From: an uncultured Coriobacteriaceae bacterium
GTDB taxonomy: Bacteria; Actinomycetota; Coriobacteriia; Coriobacteriales; Eggerthellaceae
DNA length: 10,592 nucleotides
Direction of reading: 5' to 3'
NCBI GenBank assembly: GCA_900550385.1
Contig: URRZ01000073.1
Location: 1 to 10,592 of the forward strand
This document shows, in pieces, positions 1 to 6,484 of the stretch. The stretch's first letter is position 1. Each line of letters opens with the position of its first letter. The translations under genes were made by a program, and so were the position numbers. Below the pieces are notes generated by a model. The model saw only the letters and a list, made by a program, of their open reading frames with translations. It had not been told where the DNA came from and did no database searches.

Positions 1-27
1 AAGGGAGCGAAGAGCGTTGCTGCCTAG
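1..27 (+). CDS. Possible 3' end of an outside gene (left)
   Basis: From base 1 an open frame reads K-G-A-K-S-V-A-A and then stops with TAG at 25-27. A Lys/Ala-rich tail like this is plausible for a protein C-terminus, and the same eight residues occur in the right repeat arm. With so few codons the reading could be chance. If real, the repeat includes the last codons of a gene entering from outside and transcribed toward MFS carrier A. Confidence 0.25.
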   Translation, partial: KGAKSVAA

Positions 28-62
28 GCTAGCCCCTTGTCACACAAACTACCGAAGCCTCC
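1..62 (+). repeat. Left arm of perfect 62-bp terminal inverted repeat
   Basis: Every base of 1-62 is matched by the reverse complement of 10518-10579. Identity stops sharply at the inner side: base 63 and base 10517 do not pair. The outer limit is unknown because the window starts inside the repeat. The arm contains two overlapping 8-bp palindromes (GCCTAGGC at 22-29 and GGCTAGCC at 27-34) and a TTGT-CAC-ACAA dyad at 37-47. It ends 30 bp before the start codon of MFS carrier A. It is too long and too perfect to be a simple shared operator. Recombination site, gene conversion or element end are all possible. Confidence 0.95.
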
Positions 63-73
63 GAAAATACGAT
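37..73 (+). promoter_or_regulatory. Candidate operator and -10 region for MFS carrier A
   Basis: TTGT-CAC-ACAA (37-47) is a dyad with 4-bp half-sites and a 3-bp spacer inside the repeat arm. A TACGAT hexamer at 68-73, just outside the repeat, could be a -10 box. There is no good -35 at 17 bp, so an activator bound near -40 would be a reasonable mode. The same dyad sits in the right arm upstream of the LuxR gene. The assignment rests on pattern only. Confidence 0.3.
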
Positions 74-92
74 TTCGAAAGGGCAGTTTCAT

Positions 93-1289
93 ATGAGCGG
101 AACGACAGCTGCGGCGCGGGGATCGAAGGCGAAGATCCTCATAGCGCTGCTGACCATGAGCGGCGTGATGGCGACCAACGGCGCGATCATGCCCATTTTG
201 AACGAGATCGGCATCAGCTTCCCCGAGGCTTCCACCAATGCCATCCAGATGGCGTACAGCGTCTCGCTTCTGGTGTCGCTGCCGGTGATGCTGGCGTCGG
301 GCGTGCTGACGAACCGGTTCTCGAAGAAGGGCCTGGTCCTTGTCGGCCTGCTGTTGATGAGCGTGGGCGGCGCGCTTCCGGTGGTCCTGCACAGCAGCCT
401 TGTGCACGTCTACATCGGCTCCGCGTTCGTGGGTGCCGGCTCCGGCATCGTGAACATCCTCAGCTCGTCGCTGATCTCGGATTACTACGATGGCGTGGAC
501 AAGGCGCGCATCATGGGCTACCAGAGCGCGGCGCTTTCCGCTTTGGGCGGCGTGTGCACCATGGCCAGCGGCATGATAGCCACCACGTGGCATTGGTGGT
601 TCTCCTTCGTGCTGTTCCTGGTGGGATTGCCGGTGTTCGTGCTGGTGATGGTCCTGCTCCCGCCCGACAAGCCGCTTGGCGAGAGCGCCCCGAAGGCGGG
701 CTCCGTCTACAAGCTCGGCCTCATCTGGTGGGCGATCCTCTCGTTCATCTGGAGCGTGTTCATGTACGCGTTCAACACCAACATCTCGATGTTCATCGAC
801 GAGCAGGGCTTCGGCGGGGCCGATGTGGCGGGCATCGTGTCCTCGATCTTCATGATCGTGGGCATACCGGGCGGTTTGATCCTCGGCCCGTGCATCAAGG
901 TCATGAAGCGGCACGTGGTCGCCATCGCCTGCGCCGTCGCCGCGTCGGGCATGCTGGTCATCGGCTTGGCCCCCAATATCGGCTTCGTGTACGTGGGCGC
1001 GTTCCTGTTCGGGCTGGGATACGCGGTGCGTAATCCCGCCAATGTGACGTTTTCCGCCTACCTGGTGCCCACGGCCGCATCGGCGGCGGCGATCGCCTTG
1101 GTCCAAGCGCTGGGCACGGTGGCGGGCTTCCTGTCGCCGGCGGTCGTCAACTTCATCTCGGGCCTGTTCGACGGCTCGTTCCGCACCACGTTCCTCGTTT
1201 GCGGCGTGGCGTTGGGCATCCTCTCGGTGCTGTACTTCCTCTTCAATCCGGTGAGCAACGAGGCGATCGAGGGGGAAAGCGCGGAGTAG
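93..1289 (+). CDS. MFS transporter A (12-TM major facilitator)
   Basis: A 398-residue inner-membrane carrier of the major facilitator superfamily, expected to move a small organic solute by uniport, symport or antiport. Alternating hydrophobic segments run through the whole protein, consistent with 12 helices. The MFS motif A is visible as G70-V-L-T-N-R-F-S-K-K79 in the loop after helix 2. A conserved loop with D130-YYDGVDKAR-x-MGYQS follows. The length is normal for the family. The ATG at 93 has GAAAGGG 9 bp upstream. The protein is a clear paralogue of MFS carrier C along its full length. It starts 30 bp inside the left inverted-repeat arm, so its leader depends on that repeat. Two terminator-like hairpins follow the stop codon, so it is probably transcribed alone. 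The substrate cannot be inferred. Confidence 0.93.
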   Translation: MSGTTAAARGSKAKILIALLTMSGVMATNGAIMPILNEIGISFPEASTNAIQMAYSVSLLVSLPVMLASGVLTNRFSKKGLVLVGLLLMSVGGALPVVLHSSLVHVYIGSAFVGAGSGIVNILSSSLISDYYDGVDKARIMGYQSAALSALGGVCTMASGMIATTWHWWFSFVLFLVGLPVFVLVMVLLPPDKPLGESAPKAGSVYKLGLIWWAILSFIWSVFMYAFNTNISMFIDEQGFGGADVAGIVSSIFMIVGIPGGLILGPCIKVMKRHVVAIACAVAASGMLVIGLAPNIGFVYVGAFLFGLGYAVRNPANVTFSAYLVPTAASAAAIALVQALGTVAGFLSPAVVNFISGLFDGSFRTTFLVCGVALGILSVLYFLFNPVSNEAIEGESAE

Positions 1290-1295
1290 CGAAGA

Positions 1296-1330
1296 AGCCG
1301 GCGGGATTCTTTCCCGGATGGTCGGCTTTC
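1296..1330 (+). terminator. Terminator-like hairpin after MFS A
   Basis: The outer stem is AGCCG (1296-1300) with CGGCT (1323-1327). The inner stem is CGGGA (1302-1306) with TCCCG (1312-1316). A short TTTC tail follows. It starts 7 bp past the MFS A stop codon. It is imperfect, and it may work together with the stronger hairpin that follows. Confidence 0.5.
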
Positions 1331-1352
1331 GGTTGTTCGAACGCACAAGGCG

Positions 1353-1399
1353 GGCGAAAGGGAGGGGCGCAAAACCGAGCCCCTCCCTTTCGCCGTTTT
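1353..1399 (+). terminator. Strong intrinsic terminator after MFS A
   Basis: A perfect 16-bp stem pairs 1353-1368 (GGCGAAAGGGAGGGGC) with 1379-1394 across a 10-nt loop and is followed by GTTTT. It is very likely to end transcription of MFS A and to separate it from MFS B. Confidence 0.85.
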
Positions 1400-1780
1400 G
1401 GAGGAGGTCGCGAGGCCCGTTCTTCGTCCGTCTGAAGCGATGAGGGAAGGCCCATGCGCTTGAACAGGCGTTTTTCTCCATCCAGATGGCAACGGGGTTC
1501 TTCCGGCGTTAGGCTTGCGCGCCTTCGATAAGGGCCGAGAGCGCCGTTTCGGCAATCATCGGCGAAGCGTCCGGGCTCGTCGATTCCGACGAGGACCCGT
1601 TCGGAATATTTTCGTTTAGCTTTCCGCCCGCCGTTGTGCATTCTCCCAAGACCCCGAATCCACAACTTCACCAGAATGCAGGGCAACGACGGTCTTCGAT
1701 GCAGCGCGTCCGCGTTCCAGGGGCGATAAAAGGAGGCGCGATCGCGCGTCGATGGAAGGCCGTTCGTCTCCGATGCGGTT

Positions 1781-1826
1781 CCAAGCAACGTAGCAGCAGC
1801 GAGGTTTCGGCTGCGACGTTGCTTGG
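1781..1826 (+). promoter_or_regulatory. Long hairpin in the leader of MFS B
   Basis: CCAAGCAACGT (1781-1791) pairs with ACGTTGCTTGG (1816-1826). The stem continues across one A/G mismatch with GCAGC/GCTGC, leaving a 12-nt loop. There is no T-run after it, so it is not a standard terminator. It lies about 135 bp before the MFS B start and could be a leader RNA fold or a protein-binding site. No known riboswitch class was recognised. Confidence 0.5.
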
Positions 1827-1876
1827 GAGACCGCGACGGCTCGCAGAGGAGCTGCGTGCCTGCGGAGTGCCCGGGT

Positions 1877-1940
1877 CCCGATCGAATCGAAGCCGCTTCG
1901 GGGATCGGGCAAGGGGAGCGGCATGAATCCGCGTGCCGCT
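1877..1940 (+). promoter_or_regulatory. Two stacked hairpins just before the MFS B ribosome-binding site
   Basis: The first has an outer stem CCCGATC/GATCGGG (1877-1883 with 1903-1909) around an inner CGAAGC-C-GCTTCG. The second is AGCGGCA (1917-1923) with TGCCGCT (1934-1940) and is followed by TTGGTT, 8 bp before the AAGGAGG ribosome-binding site. The position would suit control of translation or early termination. The RNA role is inferred and no ligand-binding core was recognised. Confidence 0.4.
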
Positions 1941-1959
1941 TTGGTTCTAAGGAGGCAAG

Positions 1960-3279
1960 ATGTCAGAGAAAAAGAAATTCAACGCTTGGTTGCCGAACTT
2001 CGGCGCCAAGGGTTGGGGCATCACGGCGATCTGCTTCGTGTTCTGCTTCTTCTATTCCTTCTGGAATGGCGGCACGAACACGCTGCTGACGATCTGGACC
2101 GAGCAGTACGGCTGGGCCCAGACCGACATGTCCTACGTCATCACCATCGGCGGCTGGGTGTCGCTGATCGGCATCGTTGTGTTCGGCGCGCTGGGCCGCA
2201 AGTACGGCGCCAAGCTGATCTGCATGATCGGTCTGGCCGGCAGCGCCATCGGCTTTGCGATCCTCGCCGTGATGAACAGCTTCGCGATGTATGCGGCTGC
2301 CGTCATCATCTTCTACATCACGATGGTCGCTTACGGCTCCATCGGCTTGGGCCAGCTGGGTTCCAGCTGGTTCCCCCGCACCAAGGGCGCGTTCATGGGC
2401 ATCGCCACCATCGGCATGACCGCTTCCACCGCTCTGTGCAACCCGCTGATCCTGGTGTTCCAAGGCACGCCGTGGGGCATCTCCGGCTTCTTCTGGGCCG
2501 GCACCATCGTCTTGGTGATCATGCTGATCATCGTGGGCGTGTTCGTGAAGAACAACCCCGAGGAGGCTGGCTGCTATCCCGACAACGATCGCACCCTGTC
2601 CCGCGAGGAGCTGGATGCCGAGTTCAAGGCTGCCCAGGAGTACAAGAAGAACAGCCCGTGGACCGTCGGCAAGGTGCTGCGCACCCCGCAGACCTGGCTT
2701 ATCGCCCTCGGCTTGGGCATCACCGGCATCTACACGTCCGGCATGATCAGCCTGCTGGTCCCCACGCTGATGGCGTTCGGCCATGACATGCTGTTCGGCG
2801 TCGGCCTGCTGTCCGGCATGTGGTTCATCGGCCTTCTGGGCCACTACCTCATCGGCGTCCTCGACGTGAAGCTGGGTTCCAAGATCACCACCATCATCGT
2901 CGTGTGCATCGCCGGCCTTTCCGGCCTGCTGATCTTCCTCGGCGGCCACAACACCCTCGCCTGCGCCATCGCCGTCGCGTTCCTGCTGTTCGGCATGTCC
3001 GGCGCTGCGAACATGATCATGTCGCTGACCACCTCGATCTTCGGCCGCGAGGACTTCGACGTCGCCTATCCGGTGGTCCAGGTGATCTTCAGCATCCTCA
3101 GCTTCTCCGGCATCTCCGTGGTGTCCACCATCTCCGCGATGGTCGGCGCCATCTACGTGCCGATCGCCGGCTTCGTGATCACGGTCATCGCCCTGATCCC
3201 GCTGATCGCGCTGCCCTACAAGCAGATCGCTTCCCGCACCCAGTCCGGTGCCGAGATGGCGGTCGAGGAGCAGAAGTAG
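1960..3279 (+). CDS. MFS transporter B (OFA-like major facilitator)
   Basis: A 439-residue, 12-helix inner-membrane carrier. The N-terminus is short and lysine-rich. The first helix begins near residue 20, and motif A appears as G76-A-L-G-R-K-Y-G83. A W137-F-P-R-x-K-G-A-F-M-G segment follows, which resembles the OFA (oxalate/formate antiporter-like) and organic-anion branches of the superfamily. A long central charged loop (about residues 190-235) separates the two six-helix halves. The strong AAGGAGG site at 1949-1955 supports this ATG, although the 4-bp spacing is slightly short. It is only distantly related to carriers A and C, so it probably handles a different solute. It has its own 5' leader with hairpins and a G/C-rich hairpin after the stop, so it appears to be a separate transcription unit. 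The substrate is unknown. Confidence 0.92.
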   Translation: MSEKKKFNAWLPNFGAKGWGITAICFVFCFFYSFWNGGTNTLLTIWTEQYGWAQTDMSYVITIGGWVSLIGIVVFGALGRKYGAKLICMIGLAGSAIGFAILAVMNSFAMYAAAVIIFYITMVAYGSIGLGQLGSSWFPRTKGAFMGIATIGMTASTALCNPLILVFQGTPWGISGFFWAGTIVLVIMLIIVGVFVKNNPEEAGCYPDNDRTLSREELDAEFKAAQEYKKNSPWTVGKVLRTPQTWLIALGLGITGIYTSGMISLLVPTLMAFGHDMLFGVGLLSGMWFIGLLGHYLIGVLDVKLGSKITTIIVVCIAGLSGLLIFLGGHNTLACAIAVAFLLFGMSGAANMIMSLTTSIFGREDFDVAYPVVQVIFSILSFSGISVVSTISAMVGAIYVPIAGFVITVIALIPLIALPYKQIASRTQSGAEMAVEEQK

Positions 3280-3321
3280 CGCTCGATCGCATCTTAGCGA
3301 TACGCGCCTGAAAGGGCGCAG

Positions 3322-3357
3322 GGGGAGGGGCCGGCAACGCCCCGCAGGCCCCTCCCC
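3322..3357 (+). terminator. GC-rich hairpin after MFS B
   Basis: GGGGAGGGGCC (3322-3332) pairs perfectly with GGCCCCTCCCC (3347-3357) across a 14-nt loop. It lacks a T-run directly after the stem, so it may slow rather than end transcription. A TTTTCCC lies 18 bp further on. Confidence 0.55.
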
Positions 3358-3395
3358 GAAATCGAAAGCGCTGTGTTTTCCCTCTTTGGCGTGAA

Positions 3396-3419
3396 CATTC
3401 CGGCGCATGCGCCGGAATG
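3396..3419. repeat. Perfect 24-bp palindrome
   Basis: CATTCCGGCGCA is followed directly by its reverse complement TGCGCCGGAATG, with no spacer. A perfect palindrome of this length could be a dimeric regulator site or a recombination or cruciform site. An RNA stem without a loop fits less well. It touches the left side of the next long hairpin. Confidence 0.8.
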
Positions 3420-3491
3420 GAGCCGGGAGAGCGGCGTAGCGGACAGCCGCCTTCCCGGATGGGCGGATGATCGCCGCCCTCCCGGCTCCAT
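3417..3491. repeat. Long inverted repeat, 20-bp stem with 35-nt loop
   Basis: Positions 3417-3436 pair with 3472-3491 (start GGAGCCGGGAG, end CTCCCGGCTCC) with a single A/C mismatch. The loop has its own CCGCC/GGCGG pairing. No T-run follows. Confidence 0.75.
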
Positions 3492-3503
3492 AGCGAGATC
3501 GCG

Positions 3504-3528
3504 ACGACGGCGCCATTGCCGTCGTTTT
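3504..3528 (+). terminator. Terminator-like hairpin upstream of MFS C
   Basis: ACGACGGC (3504-3511) pairs with GCCGTCGT (3518-3525) over a 6-nt loop, then TTT. It sits about 60 bp before the MFS C start, so it could end read-through from MFS B or act as an attenuator for MFS C. Confidence 0.55.
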
Positions 3529-3586
3529 CGCGTGAACAAGGCGGGGCGGGCCGAGAGGGGCCCGCGTTCCCGTTTCGAGGATTCAT

Positions 3587-4789
3587 ATGATTGAAAGGCA
3601 AGGCATGGCATCCCAGCAAAGCGGAACGGTTTCCAAGACCAAAGTGCTCGTCGCCATCTTGGCGATGTGCTCCATCATGATGGCGTATTCGGCGATCATG
3701 CCGATCCTCAGCGAAGTGCAGAAAAGCTTCCCCGAGGCATCGGCTAGCTCGGTTCAGGTGGTGTACAGCATCGCAATGCTGGTCTCGCTTCCGGTGATGC
3801 TGGCGTCGGGCGTGCTGACTCGCTGGTTCTCGAAGAAGGCGCTCACTGTCTTCGGCTCGCTGCTTCTGGCGCTGGGATTCCTCCCGGCGTTCCTGCACGG
3901 GAGCCTCATCGAGCTGTACGTGGGATCCGCGCTGGTGGGAGCCGGTTCCGGCATCGTCAACATCATCAGCTCCGCTCTGATATCCGACTACTACGACGGC
4001 GTGGACAAAGCGCGCGTGATGGGCTACCAGAGCGCGGCGCTGTCGCTGATGGGCGCGGTCTTGGCATTCGCCAGCGGCCAGATCGCCGTGATGTGGCAGT
4101 GGTGGTGGTCGTTCCTGCTGTTCTTGGTGGGCATCCCCGTCGCGGCGGTCATCGCCGTCTGCCTGCCCAAGGACAAGCCGGTCCCCCAGGATGCCGAGAC
4201 CACCAAGGCGACGTATTCCAAGGGCGTGATCGTCTGGGCGATCCTCGCGTTCGTTTGGAGCGTGTTCATGTACGCGTTCAACACCAACATCGCCATGTTC
4301 ATCGAATCGGCGGGCTTCGGCGGGGCGGACGTGGCGGGCGGCGTCACCACCATGTTCTCGCTCATCGGGCTTCCCGCCGGCTTCGTGGTGGGCGCGTGCG
4401 TGGGCGCGCTGAAGCGCAACGTGGTGCCGGCAGCGTGCCTTCTGTGCGCCATCGGCATGGTGGCCATCGGATTGGCGCCGAACATCGTCGTCGTGTACGT
4501 CGGCGCGTTCCTGTTCGGCTTGGGGTTCGCCATCCGCAATCCCTGCGTGGTCACCTTCACCGCTTACATCGTGCCTGCGGCAGGCGTCGCGGCCGCCATC
4601 GCCTTGGTGCAGGCGGCGGGCACCGTGGCGGGCTTCATCTCGCCGTTCGTCGTCAACTTCATCGCGGGCTTCTTCGGCGGCGACCTGCGTGCGACGTTCG
4701 TTGCCGTCGGTATCTTGCTGGGGATCATCACGGTTGCCTACTTCCTGCTGAACCCCGTGCATAATGACGATATCGAGGCAGCGGAGTAG
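3587..4789 (+). CDS. MFS transporter C (paralogue of MFS A)
   Basis: A 12-helix inner-membrane major facilitator of 400 residues. Motif A is G75-V-L-T-R-W-F-S-K-K84, and the DYYDGVDKAR-x-MGYQS loop and the VYVGAFLFGLG and VVNFI segments are shared with MFS A. The two genes also share long identical DNA runs (36 bp at 750-785 and 4256-4291), so this is a fairly recent or converted duplication. Start choice is uncertain. The ATG at 3587 has a short GAGG 6 bp upstream. An ATG at 3605 has GAAAGG before it and gives an N-terminus that aligns better with MFS A (394 residues). It lies 77 bp before the PucR-type regulator and in the same direction, so the two may form an operon in which the regulator controls this carrier. 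The substrate is unknown. Confidence 0.92.
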   Translation: MIERQGMASQQSGTVSKTKVLVAILAMCSIMMAYSAIMPILSEVQKSFPEASASSVQVVYSIAMLVSLPVMLASGVLTRWFSKKALTVFGSLLLALGFLPAFLHGSLIELYVGSALVGAGSGIVNIISSALISDYYDGVDKARVMGYQSAALSLMGAVLAFASGQIAVMWQWWWSFLLFLVGIPVAAVIAVCLPKDKPVPQDAETTKATYSKGVIVWAILAFVWSVFMYAFNTNIAMFIESAGFGGADVAGGVTTMFSLIGLPAGFVVGACVGALKRNVVPAACLLCAIGMVAIGLAPNIVVVYVGAFLFGLGFAIRNPCVVTFTAYIVPAAGVAAAIALVQAAGTVAGFISPFVVNFIAGFFGGDLRATFVAVGILLGIITVAYFLLNPVHNDDIEAAE

Positions 4790-4853
4790 GGATGCCTCGA
4801 CGTCGTGGAGCGTTTGAAAGGTAGGGGAAGCCGTTCGACCGGCCATGGGATGT

Positions 4854-4857
4854 GAGG
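4854..4857 (+). promoter_or_regulatory. Ribosome-binding site deciding the start of the PucR-type gene
   Basis: GAGG lies 9 bp before the ATG at 4867. An in-frame GTG at 4852 would overlap this site and has no site of its own, so the ATG is preferred. Confidence 0.55.
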
Positions 4858-4866
4858 CGGTGCGCC

Positions 4867-6147
4867 ATGAACGATTTGGAACAGGGTGTCGAGAACATCA
4901 TCAGGATGATCACACGCGATGCCCCGCTCGAGGTGATCGCCAACGAGATCGCCTCGATGTTCGGCTGCCCGGCGAGCATCTTGGACGAAGCGTTCAACAT
5001 CCTTGCGATGTCGGAGGACTTCTATCGGCTGCTGCCGGAGTTCAGCGATGACGAGGGGCAGGGCTACATCAACACCGACGTTCAGCAGGAGCTTTCCAGC
5101 TCCACCATCACCCGCCCCCTCGGTGTGCGCGACCGCCCCGCGAAATACCAGGTGAAGCTTGCCGACGGCAAGGTGATCAACAACTACTTCAACCTCATCT
5201 ACGTCAACACCATCGTCATCGGGAGCTTTTCCGTGTTCGTGCGCGATGCCGAGCTCGACCGCGACCAGCTGAACGTCATGCCCACCATCGCGCGGCTGCT
5301 GAGCTTGGGCATGCGGGAGCGCGGCGCGAACACGCTTACGAAATCGAGCAACATCACCAAGCTGCTGCGCAGCCTCGCATCCCCCGTATCCCTCATCCAC
5401 CTTGATGAGGAGGATGCGCGCCAGCGCTTCTCGGTGTTTGGATACGATCTGCGAAAATACAAGCACGTCACCTTCTTCGACATGAGCGAGTCGGGCGTGA
5501 GCTGGCGCATCGCCCAGCAGATGGCGAACCAGTTCCGCAAGGACACGGGCGAGCGCGCCGTGTTCTACTTGGAGGACACCGATATCGTGATGCTGAACTC
5601 GCATGACGAGCTGTTCGACCCCGGGCGGCTGAAGAGCGACGCCGTGAGCGCGTGGGAGCGCACGGCGGGCGGCGATATCTCCATCAGGGCGGGGTTCAGC
5701 GATTCGTTCACCGATGTGCGCGACTTCGGACGCGCCATCGATCAGGCGAAAAGCGCGATCGCCATAGGCAGGAGGATGGATCCGCAGTCGACCGTCTATG
5801 TGTACGACGACTACCGCACATTCGATCTGTTCCGCCATTTGGAGCACGGGTCGAAGCTTGCGGACTTCTACTACCCGCCGCTGTTGAAGGTGATCCAGCA
5901 CGATGCCGAGAACGGCACCGACTTGGCGAAGACGCTCTTCGCCTACATCAGCGACCCTGAGCACGCCCATGCGGTCAGCGAGAAGCTGGGCGTGCACCGC
6001 AACACGCTGTACTACCGGCTCAACCGGATCGAGGAGCTGATGGGGAAAGATTCGACGGGGGAAGGGCTCCGTTCCGCGCAATCGTTCGGGCAGATCTACC
6101 TCACGTTCGCCATGCTCCTCTACGAGGGGAAGATCTCGTTAGATTGA
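4867..6147 (+). CDS. PucR/CdaR-type transcriptional regulator
   Basis: A cytoplasmic DNA-binding regulator of 426 residues from the chosen ATG. The C-terminal part (about residues 345-420) is the PucR-type helix-turn-helix: a helix with LAKTLFAYIS, then the recognition region EKLGVHRNTLYYRLNRIEEL near 372-391, then the closing LTFAMLLYE helix. This is the HTH_30 pattern of CdaR/PucR proteins. The middle (about 200-330) fits the GGDEF-like module of that family and lacks a GGDEF active site. The N-terminal 160 residues look like a small ligand-sensing domain with alternating helices and strands (LADGKVINNYFNLIYVNTIVIGSFSVFV). Family members usually control nearby uptake and catabolic genes in response to a metabolite. 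The close upstream MFS C is the natural target. No transmembrane segment is seen. An upstream GTG (4852) would add five residues. Confidence 0.88.
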   Translation: MNDLEQGVENIIRMITRDAPLEVIANEIASMFGCPASILDEAFNILAMSEDFYRLLPEFSDDEGQGYINTDVQQELSSSTITRPLGVRDRPAKYQVKLADGKVINNYFNLIYVNTIVIGSFSVFVRDAELDRDQLNVMPTIARLLSLGMRERGANTLTKSSNITKLLRSLASPVSLIHLDEEDARQRFSVFGYDLRKYKHVTFFDMSESGVSWRIAQQMANQFRKDTGERAVFYLEDTDIVMLNSHDELFDPGRLKSDAVSAWERTAGGDISIRAGFSDSFTDVRDFGRAIDQAKSAIAIGRRMDPQSTVYVYDDYRTFDLFRHLEHGSKLADFYYPPLLKVIQHDAENGTDLAKTLFAYISDPEHAHAVSEKLGVHRNTLYYRLNRIEELMGKDSTGEGLRSAQSFGQIYLTFAMLLYEGKISLD

Positions 6148-6202
6148 GGGCTTTCGCCCGGTCCGTGGCTACGCTGCGCGTCATGCGGGTTGCGTTCTTC
6201 CA

Positions 6203-6281
6203 GCTAACGGATGCGTCGTTCGGGCCGCACCTTCCCCGGCTAATGGACGCGCCGTGCGTCGTAAGGGCCGCACCCTTCCCC
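6203..6281 (+). repeat. Degenerate tandem repeat, two units
   Basis: Unit 1 (6203-6237) begins GCTAACGGATGCG and ends GGGCCGCACCTTCCCC. Unit 2 (6239-6281) begins GCTAATGGACGCG and ends GGGCCGCACCCTTCCCC, with a 6-bp insertion in the middle. The second unit runs into the first base pairs of the left 53-bp hairpin module. Confidence 0.6.
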
Positions 6282-6330
6282 AAATAACGCATTTTTTGGT
6301 TTTTCTAGGCGAAAATGCCGATATTTGGGG
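6278..6330 (+). repeat. 53-bp hairpin module, left copy (REPIN-like pair)
   Basis: The module starts CCCCAAATAACGCAT and ends GATATTTGGGG. The ends pair (CCCCAAATA with TATTTGGGG), and an inner GCATTTT/AAAATGC stem closes the middle. The reverse complement of 6485-6537 matches it without gaps at 43 of 53 positions. Most differences lie in the inner stem-loop, where pairing is kept by different bases. Confidence 0.85.
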
Positions 6331-6336
6331 ATCGCG

Positions 6337-6383
6337 GCGCCATTTTTCACGTTTGTTGGGGCTTTTGGTGGGAAAAATGGCGC
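6337..6383. repeat. Central 12-bp-stem hairpin between the 53-bp modules
   Basis: GCGCCATTTTTC (6337-6348) pairs perfectly with GAAAAATGGCGC (6372-6383) across 23 nt rich in G and T. It is placed 6 bp after the left module, so the two would stack in a single-stranded form. Confidence 0.75.
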
Positions 6384-6484
6384 AAACAGAGCGCTGCACT
6401 GCATCCCAGGCCACCTTGTTTCGATGTTTCCGCAGGTCGTCGCAGTGTCGTGATTTACCTCGCCATTCGGGCGCTGAATGCATT

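Larger units (their letters stand above)
1290..1959. other. 670-bp gene-free, hairpin-rich spacer and leader of MFS B
   Basis: No convincing gene was found. The longest open frames here lack a good ribosome-binding site and look Arg/Ser-rich and compositionally random. The first 110 bp hold terminators for MFS A (listed separately). The rest holds a CTCGTCG/CGACGAG hairpin at 1576-1593, a GCGCGATCGCGC palindrome at 1736-1747 and three successive hairpins before MFS B at 1781-1826, 1877-1909 and 1917-1940. The GATAAA at 1725-1730 could be a -10 element, but that is weak. Confidence 0.6.
3280..3586. other. 307-bp gene-free spacer with a series of hairpins
   Basis: No gene is seen here. In order it holds an 11-bp-stem hairpin, a perfect 24-bp palindrome, a 20-bp-stem long hairpin and a terminator-like hairpin, each listed separately. 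The short open frames across it are explained by low stop frequency in GC-rich DNA. Confidence 0.6.

Noticed and set aside
24..1481. Long minus-strand open frame opposite MFS A (485 codons), and similar ones opposite MFS B and MFS C
   Set aside because: Their His/Asp/Glu/Arg-rich composition is typical of the antisense of GC-rich membrane-protein genes. They lack ribosome-binding sites, and MFS motifs are clear on the other strand.
1636..1926. 96-codon plus-strand frame in the spacer before MFS B
   Set aside because: No ribosome-binding site, Arg/Ser-rich random-looking product, and it overlaps two strong hairpins.
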